A DNA stretch of 64,000 nt from Corynebacterium crudilactis. Lineage in GTDB: Bacteria; Actinomycetota; Actinomycetes; Mycobacteriales; Mycobacteriaceae. The stretch covers positions 2,864,364 through 2,928,363 of the forward strand of contig NZ_CP015622.1 of assembly GCF_001643015.1 (NCBI RefSeq), given 5' to 3'. This document shows positions 45,717-54,167 of this stretch, piece by piece (position 1 is the first letter of the stretch; every line of letters starts with the position of its first letter). The notes beneath the pieces were generated by a model. That model saw only the letters and a program-made list of their open reading frames with translations. It did not search any database and was not told where the DNA came from. Both the position numbers and the translations under genes were made by a program.

Positions 45717-46352
45717 ATGGGCATCTTCGAAGCCATTCGAGCCGCACGCGCTAAGACCAAAGCTGAAATCAAAGCAGCTGAGGTAAAAGTAAAAACTGAG
45801 GCAAAAAACAAAGCCAAACTAGACCTCAGGCGCGAGAAGCTTCTTGTACAGCAAGAGAAAAACCTTTTGAAGGCTGAAGAAAAAGGTCTGAAAAAGCGCA
45901 ACAAGCATGAGCTGAAGGTGGCGAAGAATATCCTTGAACAAAAACGTCAAGGTCGCTTGAACAAGGATAAGGTTGGCCGCTGGGCTAGCACTGCACGCGT
46001 ACTCATTCCCCTACTGCTGCCAATTATTTATCGTCTCTCCACCGAAGCCCGCGATCAGGTTGTGCAAGGACGTGCTCGTCGCGCTGGAGTCACCGCAGAG
46101 CAGCTCAGCCAATTTGCAGGCCATGCTGCAACGCTGAAGGCTCGCATCCAGGGTGTCCGTGAAACTGCACAACAGTCCGGCCTGCCAGCTGGTTTTGTGC
46201 GTGATGTTGAAGAGCGCCTCAATGAGCTAGAAGCGGCTGCGAATAACTCTGAGTACATGTCCCCTGCACAGCGCAATCGTGCACACCAGTCCATTAATCG
46301 TGATCTCAACCAGGTTTCGGATCAGATCCAGGATCGACTGCTGGACAAGTAG
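45717..46352 (+). CDS. Coiled-coil protein of DUF6474 type
   Basis: This 211-residue protein is very rich in Lys, Glu, Ala and Arg. A long charged helix covers about residues 5-90, a short hydrophobic segment (VLIPLLLPIIYRL, about 95-108) may touch the membrane, and a second helical part ends the protein. Such proteins are found in corynebacteria and mycobacteria as DUF6474; no enzymatic motif. ATG 45717 is preceded by GAAAGAG. It is divergent from the TM0106-type gene. Confidence 0.72.
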   Translation: MGIFEAIRAARAKTKAEIKAAEVKVKTEAKNKAKLDLRREKLLVQQEKNLLKAEEKGLKKRNKHELKVAKNILEQKRQGRLNKDKVGRWASTARVLIPLLLPIIYRLSTEARDQVVQGRARRAGVTAEQLSQFAGHAATLKARIQGVRETAQQSGLPAGFVRDVEERLNELEAAANNSEYMSPAQRNRAHQSINRDLNQVSDQIQDRLLDK

Positions 46353-46406
46353 CTGATTACTTTTCTTCCATCACAGTTGTGGCGGTGGAGATGAAATAGG
46401 AGATGA

Positions 46407-46595
46407 CTGCCGCCGCCAGCTTCGGGGAGGGAGCTGCTCAATGAGGAACGTATATCCAGCCAAGAAAAAGTCACCGAGATGCTCGCAGACTGGCCCGAGG
46501 AGGATCTACGTACCTTCGTCGAACTGCTCGGGAAAATGAATAAAGCCGCGGAGAAACGCACCGGCCGTGACCTACTTACCCTGCCACATGACTAG
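46407..46595 (+). pseudogene. C-terminal remnant of a MarR-family regulator
   Basis: A 62-codon open stretch without a start codon encodes the end of a MarR regulator: GRELLNEERIS, then WPEEDLRTFVELLGKMNKA and a normal stop. The winged-helix part is missing; upstream sequence is stopped at 46404. It lies between DUF6474 and the convergent hrrA. It is a degraded gene, too short to function. Confidence 0.65.
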
Positions 46596-46671
46596 AGAGG
46601 CAGGGAGTCGCATTTAGTGCCACTCTTTATAAGTTTCAACACATACGGACACCGCTCTCCAGCACGGATTT

Positions 46672-47310
46672 CTACAATAAGCCCTGCTCGCGGGCAGCTG
46701 CGACGGCTGAGGTGCGTGAACGTACACCAAGTTTGTCGTAGATATGCACCAGGTGGGATTTCACCGTTGCTTCGGATAGGAACAAAATTCGGCCGATGTC
46801 ACGGTTCGAAGAACCACCGGCAACCAGCTTCAAAACCTCCAGCTCACGAGGGGTAAGCGAAGTTTTAGGGGTACGCACACGCGTCATCAAACGGTTCGCC
46901 ACCATCGGCGACAATGTGGAGTCACCCTCAGCGGCGGAACGCACTGCGGCAAGCAATTCGCTTGGAGGCGCATCCTTGAGCAAGTATCCCAAGGCGCCGG
47001 CTTCAATCGCGCCAAGAATATCCGCATCAGTGTCATAGTTGGTCACCACCAGAACCTTTGGTGGATTATCGATATTGCGCTTGATCGCAGCAGTAGCATC
47101 AGCGCCTGTAGAAACCTGAGTTCCCTGCACACCTGCACCGAAACGCAGATCCATCAAGATGACGTCAATGCCGCCTTCTTGGGCTGCCTGCACCGCACCT
47201 TCTGCGGTGGAAACTTCGCCCACCACCTCAATATCATCGGTGCTTTCCAGCACAGCCCGGAGTCCGAGCCTCACGATTTCGTGGTCATCAGCAAGCAGCA
47301 CGCGAATCAT
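46672..47310 (-). CDS. hrrA: Response regulator of the haem-responsive system
   Basis: This 212-residue NarL/LuxR-type regulator has a receiver domain (1 to about 125) with phospho-acceptor Asp54 in ILMDLRF, acidic D8-D9, and a C-terminal LuxR helix-turn-helix (about 145-210, LTPRELEVLKLVAGGSSNRDIGRIL). In C. glutamicum HrrA (cg3247, 212 residues, Asp54) activates haem oxygenase hmuO and respiratory genes and represses haem synthesis. It is encoded downstream of hrrS with a 101-bp gap. Confidence 0.95.
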   Translation of the reverse strand: MIRVLLADDHEIVRLGLRAVLESTDDIEVVGEVSTAEGAVQAAQEGGIDVILMDLRFGAGVQGTQVSTGADATAAIKRNIDNPPKVLVVTNYDTDADILGAIEAGALGYLLKDAPPSELLAAVRSAAEGDSTLSPMVANRLMTRVRTPKTSLTPRELEVLKLVAGGSSNRDIGRILFLSEATVKSHLVHIYDKLGVRSRTSAVAAAREQGLL

Positions 47311-47411
47311 TGTTTGAACTAGGTCCTTCCCAATGGCTAATTCCCTATGGCTAATTTCTTAAGAAAATCTGCCTTCAAGAGTATCGATGAGCAAATGAAT
47401 CGTACTTTAGT

Positions 47412-48716
47412 CTAGCCTTCTTCAACTTCAGTTGGAGAAAGCAGCCCATCCGGCCCACTCTTAAATTCCACAGGTGGATCCACCGGCAGTGCTGCAGAAA
47501 CTGCCGTGCCCTGCCCGTATGCAGATTCCACAATGACTTCACCATGTAATTCCACGGCTCGTTGATGCAGCGCACTTAAGCCAATATGGCCGAGTCCTGC
47601 AGGTCGGTTCGATATTTCAGAAGGCTCAAACCCTACTCCATCATCAACCACATCTAGCCGTACTTCTGTGTCCTCGTAAGTGAGTGTGACATGGCAGTTT
47701 TTCGCCTCGGAATGCTTTGCCACATTGCCAATTGCGCCTTGAGCAATGCGCAGCAAGGTGGCTTCTGTTTTCATCGGCAGCTGTCGGATATCGCCGTCGA
47801 CAGAAATCACAAAATTAATGCCCAACAATGGTTCTGTCACCCGGTGCAGTGCAGCTTCCAGAGAAGTTTTAGACAATGCCGCTGGCTGCAACGCTGCGAT
47901 CATCGCGCGCGCCTCGCTGAGATTATCCGAAGCCGTCTGCCTTGCAAGCCGCATCTTCTTCACAATGGCTTCTTTGGGTTTTTCTTCCATGTCGACTGCC
48001 AGAATTTCCTGCTCAGAAACATGCAGCAACATCTGAATCGACGACAAACCCTGCGCCACCGTGTCATGGATTTCATGCGCAATACGCTGCCGTTCCGCTG
48101 CGATACCTGCATTTCTTTCCGTCACAGCCAATTGTGAACGAGTCTCGATCAACTGATCAATCAATTCCTGCTTCTCATTGTTAACCCGCCACAGTGTCCG
48201 GAATGCATAATCAATGGCCACGGTAACAATCGCAGACACCAACGGCCCCATCACACCACCAAAAGTCAGCCCCACCGAATACTGGCTGGCAATCGCAATA
48301 GAAGTTGCACCCACCACCGCGATAATTCCCCGCACATCAGGCATCACCTGCAGATACAAGAAGAACAGTGGAAATAGCAGGTAAATCGATACCGGCACAA
48401 TCGGCACCATGACAATCCATACTAAAGTCAGCACAAATAGCCATGCCAGCTGCATTCCATGGGAGAAATCTACGCGCTTGGTCGAACCATAAAAATAGAA
48501 AAATCCCCATACAAATAACAACACGCACGACAGCGCAAACATCGGCAACGTGAGGCGGGCAGAAGAACCCAATCCCACGACCAGCAACGTTGCTGTCAAA
48601 ATATGGATGCTGTTGCGATAACTCATGGCACCCGGCTGACCACCGCGTTTCACCAAAGTTTCAACATCGAGCTCATTGCGTCCTAATTCCGGCTCACGAT
48701 CTAGGCTTGACTGCAT
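47412..48716 (-). CDS. hrrS: Haem-sensing histidine kinase
   Basis: From ATG 48716 the product is 434 residues, with six membrane segments (about 36-170), a HisKA_3 dimerisation domain with the phospho-accepting His217 (RIAHEIHDTVAQGLSS) and an HATPase domain (about 320-420, DDGVGFEP). His217 is the number known for C. glutamicum HrrS, which supports this start over ATG 48626 (404 residues). The start codon shares GCATGC with the ATG of the divergent lipoprotein gene, so the two share bases. HrrS senses haem in the membrane. Confidence 0.93.
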   Translation of the reverse strand: MQSSLDREPELGRNELDVETLVKRGGQPGAMSYRNSIHILTATLLVVGLGSSARLTLPMFALSCVLLFVWGFFYFYGSTKRVDFSHGMQLAWLFVLTLVWIVMVPIVPVSIYLLFPLFFLYLQVMPDVRGIIAVVGATSIAIASQYSVGLTFGGVMGPLVSAIVTVAIDYAFRTLWRVNNEKQELIDQLIETRSQLAVTERNAGIAAERQRIAHEIHDTVAQGLSSIQMLLHVSEQEILAVDMEEKPKEAIVKKMRLARQTASDNLSEARAMIAALQPAALSKTSLEAALHRVTEPLLGINFVISVDGDIRQLPMKTEATLLRIAQGAIGNVAKHSEAKNCHVTLTYEDTEVRLDVVDDGVGFEPSEISNRPAGLGHIGLSALHQRAVELHGEVIVESAYGQGTAVSAALPVDPPVEFKSGPDGLLSPTEVEEG

Positions 48717-49278
48717 GCGTCGTACATTACCGACTTTCCTCCTGGCCTCCATCATGCTCACCGCGTGCGCAGCACAAGAGCCAGCCGAAGTCACCACTCT
48801 AGTGGCAGCAAACACCTCAACTGAGGTACCTGAAATAAGCACCGACGGCCTGCCCATCGACGCGCTGCCGGCCGTCGCACGCACCGCCCAAACCGCGTGT
48901 CCATATCTGGACACCACCTGGGTTGCCGATACCAACGGTCAGCGCGTCACGGGTTACGGCACAGACGAACGCTTTTCGACGCCCTCCTGCGTTTTCTATT
49001 CCTTCCCCGAAGAGCCTCAACTCACCGTGATCATCCGCGAAATGGCCACCGTCGACGATGCCATCGCAGTTGTCGATTGGGCAGCTCCCATTGATTCCAC
49101 CGAACCTGCCGAAGAACCCCTCGGCTGGTCTGGCGGACGCCGTGGCGGAAATACTGAATCCGGTGCACTCTATGCCGTTCAAAAGGACAAAACTGCAGTA
49201 ATCGTCTTCACCAACCAGGACCAATCCCTCAAAGCTCAACTCATCGCTGAGGAAACCATCCAAAATCTGGGATTGTAG
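48715..49278 (+). CDS. DUF2020-family lipoprotein
   Basis: This 187-residue lipoprotein has a signal peptide with a lipobox (MRRTLPTF... IMLTAC, Cys19) and a small outside domain with CPYLDTTWVADTNGQRVTG and CVFYSFPE, the DUF2020 pattern found in corynebacteria. The two Cys (about 62 and 92) may form a disulfide. The lipobox fixes the start at 48715; the GCATGC palindrome gives both this ATG and the hrrS ATG. Function unknown, but its position beside hrrSA is conserved in my memory of C. glutamicum. Confidence 0.85.
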   Translation: MRRTLPTFLLASIMLTACAAQEPAEVTTLVAANTSTEVPEISTDGLPIDALPAVARTAQTACPYLDTTWVADTNGQRVTGYGTDERFSTPSCVFYSFPEEPQLTVIIREMATVDDAIAVVDWAAPIDSTEPAEEPLGWSGGRRGGNTESGALYAVQKDKTAVIVFTNQDQSLKAQLIAEETIQNLGL

Positions 49279-49330
49279 ATATTAATGGGGCCTTGGACAG
49301 ATAGACCAACTAACAGTTGATCACAACATG

Positions 49331-50251
49331 TCAAAGAGTTGTATCGCTTCTTGGCGTCCAAAGCAGATCTGATTGAAACTGTTCAGGAAAGTCCATCTCT
49401 ACTAACCATTCTTCTTTTGCAGTAAGCAAATGCATTCGCAAATCTGCAATGCTCTCAGAGGTGGGATCAACCTTTTGAACAATATAAGCAGCAATAGTTA
49501 AAACATAATGAATACTTGATTCATCCGCACCCTTGAGCGCACTTTGCAATAATGCCGGTACGTTGCGAATTCTGACTCCTCTTAGAGCCGTCTGACGATT
49601 CCAGATTCGTGAATGGTGAGCAGCCCCATTACGCAACACAGTAAACAACCTCAAAAAGCTAGTTAACACATGTTGATTTAGTCCGGCTTCAGCTGCAATG
49701 GCTTTTCTGAGGCTATCTTCTCGCAAGTTTCCATACCACTTAGAAAGTTGACCCAACGACATCAACTCAGTTGCCATCCAGATAGGAGGACGTCGATTAT
49801 TGTATTTTTCATGAAAAGCAACTACGAATCGCTCAGGGGAATCTGCTCCAAACATTTCGTCAAACTTTGCCAGGTCCCTAATAAAGGCATCATTGTTCGC
49901 ATAAATCTTTGGATCTAAGTACCCCATCGACCCATGCCTTTCAGCAATATGATTGGTAAAAGCGGCACGGAGCCAGATCTCAATGGAATGCGAAAATCTT
50001 AGAACATGCGTCCTTAGTTTTGCATCAAAGGCATAGAGTTCAAGCACATCTGCCAAAGAGGTCCCTGGGCGTACAACTTCCCATTGATCATCTTCGTAAA
50101 ACCACCACAAGTACCCTGCTAGCCTGTAATAGCTCATCCGCCGCAAAACTTTATTCAGCTCTTCTGCGTCAGCTTGGAGTCCTCTACCTAATAGTCGATC
50201 AGCCTGTTTATCTAGCGGGAGTGAAGGCTTTAGAAAAGGAACTTTCGACAA
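49331..50251 (-). CDS. Abi_2 (AbiD/AbiF) family abortive-infection-like protein
   Basis: This 306-residue protein is a HEPN-fold Abi_2 member: LPLDKQADRLLGRGL near the N-terminus, MSYYRLAGYLWWF, and the RNase motif RNGAAHHSRIWN (R-N-x3-H) at about 215-225. Such proteins block phage growth, probably by cutting RNA when triggered. It is alone, with no toxin-antitoxin or restriction gene beside it, and has lower G+C and more A/T-ending codons than its neighbours, signs of transfer. Not part of the usual hrrSA neighbourhood as I know it. Confidence 0.85.
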   Translation of the reverse strand: MSKVPFLKPSLPLDKQADRLLGRGLQADAEELNKVLRRMSYYRLAGYLWWFYEDDQWEVVRPGTSLADVLELYAFDAKLRTHVLRFSHSIEIWLRAAFTNHIAERHGSMGYLDPKIYANNDAFIRDLAKFDEMFGADSPERFVVAFHEKYNNRRPPIWMATELMSLGQLSKWYGNLREDSLRKAIAAEAGLNQHVLTSFLRLFTVLRNGAAHHSRIWNRQTALRGVRIRNVPALLQSALKGADESSIHYVLTIAAYIVQKVDPTSESIADLRMHLLTAKEEWLVEMDFPEQFQSDLLWTPRSDTTL

Positions 50252-50520
50252 TTTAAAAACCCACCTATTTGAGGAATCATCTACTTGAAGCAGAGCTAGC
50301 CTTGGCGGGTCTTGTTATCCTCTACCCTAAACCAAAATTAAGCTTTAGTCCACTTAACGTAGCAGATTTCATATGTGACGTCTTGCTCGACTGTAACAGC
50401 CTGATTCTTTATTCCCCTCATTAACTAGCTGTGGAAGAGTCGTTAAAAATCTCTAACGCAAATACTCATAAACCTACTGCCAGGCTTATTCGCACCTGCT
50501 AAGTGACAAAAATTGAGCTT
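50252..50520. other. Intergenic region upstream of the Abi_2 gene
   Basis: AT-rich; promoter region of the Abi_2 gene and the 3' end of the sortase operon. I see no gene and no strong hairpin. Confidence 0.6.
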
Positions 50521-50673
50521 TTAAAACGCCACATCGTTATAAGGCATCAATGTGGATACCCATGGGAATACAACATCCATGAGGACATAAAAAGCTAAGG
50601 CTAAAAGAGCCAACACGATAAGTAGTTTCACAAACCATGGTCCTGGCAAATAGTGCCACAACAGTGAATACAT
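50521..50673 (-). CDS. 50-residue membrane protein following the class E sortase
   Basis: The frame starts with ATG directly after the sortase stop, with a perfect GGAGG site 8 bases before it inside the sortase gene. The product has one or two helices (about 14-34, VKLLIVLALLALAFYVLM), Trp/Pro-rich ends (LWHYLPGPWF and FPWVSTLMPYND), and a plain stop. Small membrane proteins of this type next to class E sortases are common in actinobacteria. Function unknown; it may assist or regulate the sortase. Confidence 0.7.
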   Translation of the reverse strand: MYSLLWHYLPGPWFVKLLIVLALLALAFYVLMDVVFPWVSTLMPYNDVAF

Positions 50674-51507
50674 CTAGCTTTCCTCCAAAACTGCGGGGCG
50701 TTCTCCGCTGGTTTTATCGATCTCTTCTACCAGCATTGCGTGCACAATCATGCGCTCGGCATTGGAAAACTGTGGGTGGCATGTGGTGAGTGTCAGTAGG
50801 GCCTCTGTACCTTCACTGACTGAAGTTTCCAGAAATCCAGGATTTGGGTAGGTCACATCGATGCGATCTGGGGTGGTAATGCTTCGCCCTGCTACGTGGG
50901 CATAATCGCCTTCAGCGATACGTCCGACCTGGGTGTCATGGAAGCAATTTACAGCTTCGGCAGCTCGGTCTGTGCTAGTAGAAGACATGGGCAGCACTCG
51001 GTAAACATCCCAAGAATTGAAGGTCTCCACCACGATGGCATCGCAGACTTTCAGGTTTCCAAGATCATTAAATGGTGCGCCTTTGCCAACACGGTGACCG
51101 GCTACGGCAAAGTTTCCGGCTTCACCTGGCAGTTGAGAATCTACATAGCGACCAGGGCCAGACAAGAGATCTTCTTCATCTGTTCCCTCAATCACGGCGA
51201 AGTTGAAATCTGAACCAAAGGTAGGGATATACATTCTTGCGAATGCTTCACCCAACTCTGGAGTGAGTTTCTTACGAGGGTTTTCTCGTGCTTCTGCCCA
51301 GTCATCATCGAGCTTGCCAGCTGCAGAATCTTGTAGTTTTCCAGATTCCACATTGGTCCAATATGCCTCATAGTAGGCAAAGAGCAAGGCAAGGATTCCT
51401 ACGGTGAGCAAGATTTCGCCAATAATTTGGGAAAAGCTAATCCGAGGTCGCGGCTTCTTTGGTCCCCTACCGCGGCGTGGAGATTCTGTGTTGAGCGTCG
51501 GTGTCAT
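50674..51507 (-). CDS. Class E (housekeeping) sortase
   Basis: This 277-residue sortase has a basic N-terminus, one membrane helix (about 29-47), and a catalytic domain with His138 (AGHRVG), Cys243 (LTLTTCHP) and Arg252. This fits class E, whose enzymes prefer LAxTG over LPxTG. C. glutamicum has a sortase of this kind although it has no pili. In this genome the LASTG minor pilin at 11.7 kb is a likely client. The 50-residue membrane protein follows directly. Confidence 0.87.
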   Translation of the reverse strand: MTPTLNTESPRRGRGPKKPRPRISFSQIIGEILLTVGILALLFAYYEAYWTNVESGKLQDSAAGKLDDDWAEARENPRKKLTPELGEAFARMYIPTFGSDFNFAVIEGTDEEDLLSGPGRYVDSQLPGEAGNFAVAGHRVGKGAPFNDLGNLKVCDAIVVETFNSWDVYRVLPMSSTSTDRAAEAVNCFHDTQVGRIAEGDYAHVAGRSITTPDRIDVTYPNPGFLETSVSEGTEALLTLTTCHPQFSNAERMIVHAMLVEEIDKTSGERPAVLEES

Positions 51508-51705
51508 CGTCCAAAATCTTTGTTAGGTGAATCTCAACGTACTTTTAGGTACCCGTACTTCCAGGCACGTACCATGAGAACGGTGTAGTTGAGATCAATT
51601 CATATCTCGAACATTGTACATCTGTTTAGCAATTCTGATTATTGCGCAACTAAACATATTCTCTTCCGCTTTGATGCGATCTCGTCAGGAAAGGCGAACA
51701 CGATA

Positions 51706-52911
51706 GTGCTCGATATTTTGATTTATCCGGTATCCGGTGTGATGAAGCTCTGGCATTTGCTGCTTCATAACGTTGTGGGATTGGACGATTCACTGGCATG
51801 GTTCCTTTCTTTGTTCGGCCTTGTGATCACGATTCGCGCCATCGTCGCACCATTTACCTGGCAGATGTTTAAATCTGGGCGTATTACCGCCCATGTTCGT
51901 CCGCACCGTGCTGCTCTGGTGGAGGAATTCAAGGACAAATATGATGAAGCTTCCATTCGGGAGATGCAAAAACGCCAGCGTGAATTGAACAAAGAGCATG
52001 GAGTTAATCCACTGGCAGGCTGTATTCCCAGCTTGATTCAGATGCCAATTGTTATTGGTTTGTATTTCGCTTTGCTCCGGATGGCTCGCCCTGAGGGTGG
52101 TTTAGAAAACCCTGTGCTTTCATCAATCGGTTTCTTATCGCCTGCGGAAGTGAAGTCTTTCTTAGAGGGGCACATTAATAATGTGCCCCTCCCAGCATAT
52201 GTTTCCATGCCTGTAGAACAGCTCGCGTATTTGGGTACTACGAGAGCAGAAGTTCTCACTTTCGTCTTGCCATTGTTTATTACTGCGGCGATTCTCACGG
52301 CAATCAATATGGCAATGTCGATGTACCGCAGCTTCCAAACCAATGATTACGCATCCAGTGTCTCCAACGGAATGCTGAAATTCATGATCGTGCTGTCGAT
52401 CCTCGCACCGATTTTCCCTTTATCTTTGGGTCTTACCGGACCATTTCCAACAGCCATCGCGCTCTACTGGGTCAGCAATAACCTGTGGACCCTGTTGCAA
52501 ACCATCATCATGATGTACCTCTTAGAACGTAAATACCCACTGACTGAAGAATTCAAAGTGCATCACCTGGAGCAGCGCGAGCTCTACCGCATGAAGGAAA
52601 AAGAGAAGCAGAATTTCTTGTGGACGCGTCGCAAGAATCGCGCTCTCATGGTTCTGACTCCGTGGAATGCATCGACTTTGCATGCCGAAAACGTCGAACT
52701 CACTGACATGCGCAACGCTGCGCTCGCTGAGAAAAAGCAGGCTGTAAAGGAAATTTCGAATAAGCGCCGTGAGACTCAGCGCGCGATGAATCGGGCTTCC
52801 ATGGAGCGCTTAAAAAAGCGCCGCGCGGAGGTTAAAGCTAAAAAGAAGGGGCTTATCGACGCCTCCCCACACGAACCTTCACCCTCTGAGGAAGCAGAAG
52901 AAACTAAATAG
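51706..52911 (+). CDS. YidC/Oxa1-family membrane protein insertase paralogue
   Basis: This 401-residue protein (GTG 51706, with AGGAAAGG upstream; the frame can be extended to 51589 but adds no family-like residues) has five membrane segments, the large cytosolic loop KYDEASIREMQKRQRELNKEHGVNPLAGCIPSLIQMP typical of YidC of Gram-positive bacteria (given here in part), and a very basic C-terminal tail (KKRRAEVKAKKK). A hydrophobic Arg in RAIVAPFTW fits the insertase groove. The main yidC of this organism would be near the origin, so this is probably a second copy. Confidence 0.83.
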   Translation: MLDILIYPVSGVMKLWHLLLHNVVGLDDSLAWFLSLFGLVITIRAIVAPFTWQMFKSGRITAHVRPHRAALVEEFKDKYDEASIREMQKRQRELNKEHGVNPLAGCIPSLIQMPIVIGLYFALLRMARPEGGLENPVLSSIGFLSPAEVKSFLEGHINNVPLPAYVSMPVEQLAYLGTTRAEVLTFVLPLFITAAILTAINMAMSMYRSFQTNDYASSVSNGMLKFMIVLSILAPIFPLSLGLTGPFPTAIALYWVSNNLWTLLQTIIMMYLLERKYPLTEEFKVHHLEQRELYRMKEKEKQNFLWTRRKNRALMVLTPWNASTLHAENVELTDMRNAALAEKKQAVKEISNKRRETQRAMNRASMERLKKRRAEVKAKKKGLIDASPHEPSPSEEAEETK

Positions 52912-53545
52912 AGTAGTCCGCTGGTGGTGCGGACAGGAGCTGTCTAGCCAAATCTCGGGCAGTTTCCAATGGGCTGGTGTTTTGAACCAACCGGGAGCCA
53001 GCCAAGCCACCGTCAAGGAAGACCAAAAGTTGATTCGCCTGTGTGGTTCCTGGATAGCCGTTTTTTTCCGTCAGCAAATCAGTCAAAGTCTGATGACACC
53101 ACTTGCGGTGCTCTAATACAGCTGCAACGATGCCTTTTTCACTGTCCGATTCAGGACGAGGGTACTCACTCGCAGCGTTTTGGAAGTGTGAACCACGGAA
53201 GCCCTTTGCAGGCTCCTCTTCAATACACTGATCAAAGAATGCGATGATTTTATCTTCCGCATCTTTTAGTCCTTCGGTGCGTTCCCGCCAGGCATCGCGC
53301 CACTGCTGGTCAAGGTGCTCAAGGTACGCAATAACCAGGGCGTCTTTGGATCCGAAAAGCGAGTAGAGGCTGGCTTTAGCCACATCAGCTTCGCGCAGGA
53401 TACGGTCAATGCCGATGACGCGGATGCCCTCTGTAGTGAACAGATTGGTTGCGCTATCAAGGAGGCGCTGCCTTGGGCTTGGTCGATTGCGACGACGATT
53501 TGCCCCGGCACTTGTTTTACTCTTGCCTGAAGCGATAGCAGCCAC
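52904..53545 (-). CDS. mcbR: TetR-family global repressor of sulfur metabolism
   Basis: The 213-residue protein is, from memory, nearly identical to C. glutamicum McbR (cg3253). The helix-turn-helix is at about 40-70 (IDRILREADVAKASLYSLF), and the C-terminal ligand domain binds S-adenosylhomocysteine, which releases the repressor from methionine and cysteine biosynthesis genes. Start: ATG 53545. It is convergent with the YidC-like gene, overlapping by eight bases. Its N-terminus is a basic Ser/Arg-rich tail. Confidence 0.95.
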   Translation of the reverse strand: MAAIASGKSKTSAGANRRRNRPSPRQRLLDSATNLFTTEGIRVIGIDRILREADVAKASLYSLFGSKDALVIAYLEHLDQQWRDAWRERTEGLKDAEDKIIAFFDQCIEEEPAKGFRGSHFQNAASEYPRPESDSEKGIVAAVLEHRKWCHQTLTDLLTEKNGYPGTTQANQLLVFLDGGLAGSRLVQNTSPLETARDLARQLLSAPPADYSI

Positions 53546-53678
53546 GTTCGGCCACGTCCTTTCGGGGTAGGTCTCTTTTAATGTTTGACTGTTTGTCTCT
53601 TAACAATATAGACAAACCGGTTCGTATAGTTTCAATCTACAGGCGAGTCTAGCGCTTTTTCCACTCGAGAAATAGCAA

Positions 53679-53713
53679 AAGGCCTGTTGATATCCGAGAT
53701 ATCAATAGGCCTT
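53679..53713. terminator. Hairpin downstream of the GlsB-like gene
   Basis: AAGGCCTGTTGATATC pairs with GATATCAATAGGCCTT (one G-T step) around a three-base loop. It lies between the GlsB-like stop and mcbR's promoter, and is flanked by A/T runs on both sides. Confidence 0.8.
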
Positions 53714-53732
53714 GAAAAAATAGAAGGGCAGT

Positions 53733-53996
53733 TTACTTCTTACGAGTAAAGAACTGCACGATGGTCAGCAAGATGACCGCACCGATCAAGCATGTGACGA
53801 AGCTGAAGATCCAGCCGCCTCCGGCAACATCCACGCCGAATACTCCGAGGAGCCAGCCGCCGAGAAGGCCACCGATAATACCGACCACGATGTTGAGAAG
53901 AAGTCCTTGTTGAGCGTCAGTGCCTTTAATCTTGGAGGCAATCCAGCCGGCCAAGCCACCGATGATGATCCATGCGATCCAACCGAGCGCTAGCAT
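53733..53996 (-). CDS. GlsB/YeaQ/YmgE-family stress-response membrane protein
   Basis: This 87-residue protein has three helices, with repeated Gly motifs (GWIAWIIIGGLAGWIASKIKG and GIIGGLLGGWLLGVFG, quoted in part). It matches the small transglycosylase-associated family PF04226. These proteins rise in many stress responses; their action is unclear. A GGAGAAA site precedes the ATG at 53996. It lies alone between two strong terminators. Confidence 0.92.
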   Translation of the reverse strand: MLALGWIAWIIIGGLAGWIASKIKGTDAQQGLLLNIVVGIIGGLLGGWLLGVFGVDVAGGGWIFSFVTCLIGAVILLTIVQFFTRKK

Positions 53997-54108
53997 TTGT
54001 TTCTCCTTAGCTTTAGGTGAAGGTGTTTACCCAATGGGTTCGATTGTAATTGTTTATTGATTTCTATGCGCGTTCTGAAACCAATTTTTCATGAGATCGT
54101 TATTAAAA

Positions 54109-54156
54109 ATTAATGCCTTACTTCCCCTTCGAATAAAGGGGAAGTAAGGCATTAAT
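54109..54156. terminator. 21-bp perfect hairpin terminator of the Usp gene
   Basis: ATTAATGCCTTACTTCCCCTT (first 12 shown at 54109) pairs perfectly with its complement to 54156, with a six-base loop. On the minus strand it is followed by TTTTTAATA, so it ends the universal stress gene. Confidence 0.93.
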
Positions 54157-54167
54157 CGGTGAATAAT

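Noticed and set aside
46617..46856. 79-residue plus-strand frame at the hrrA 3' end
   Set aside because: Mostly antisense to the hrrA DNA-binding domain; no start signals.
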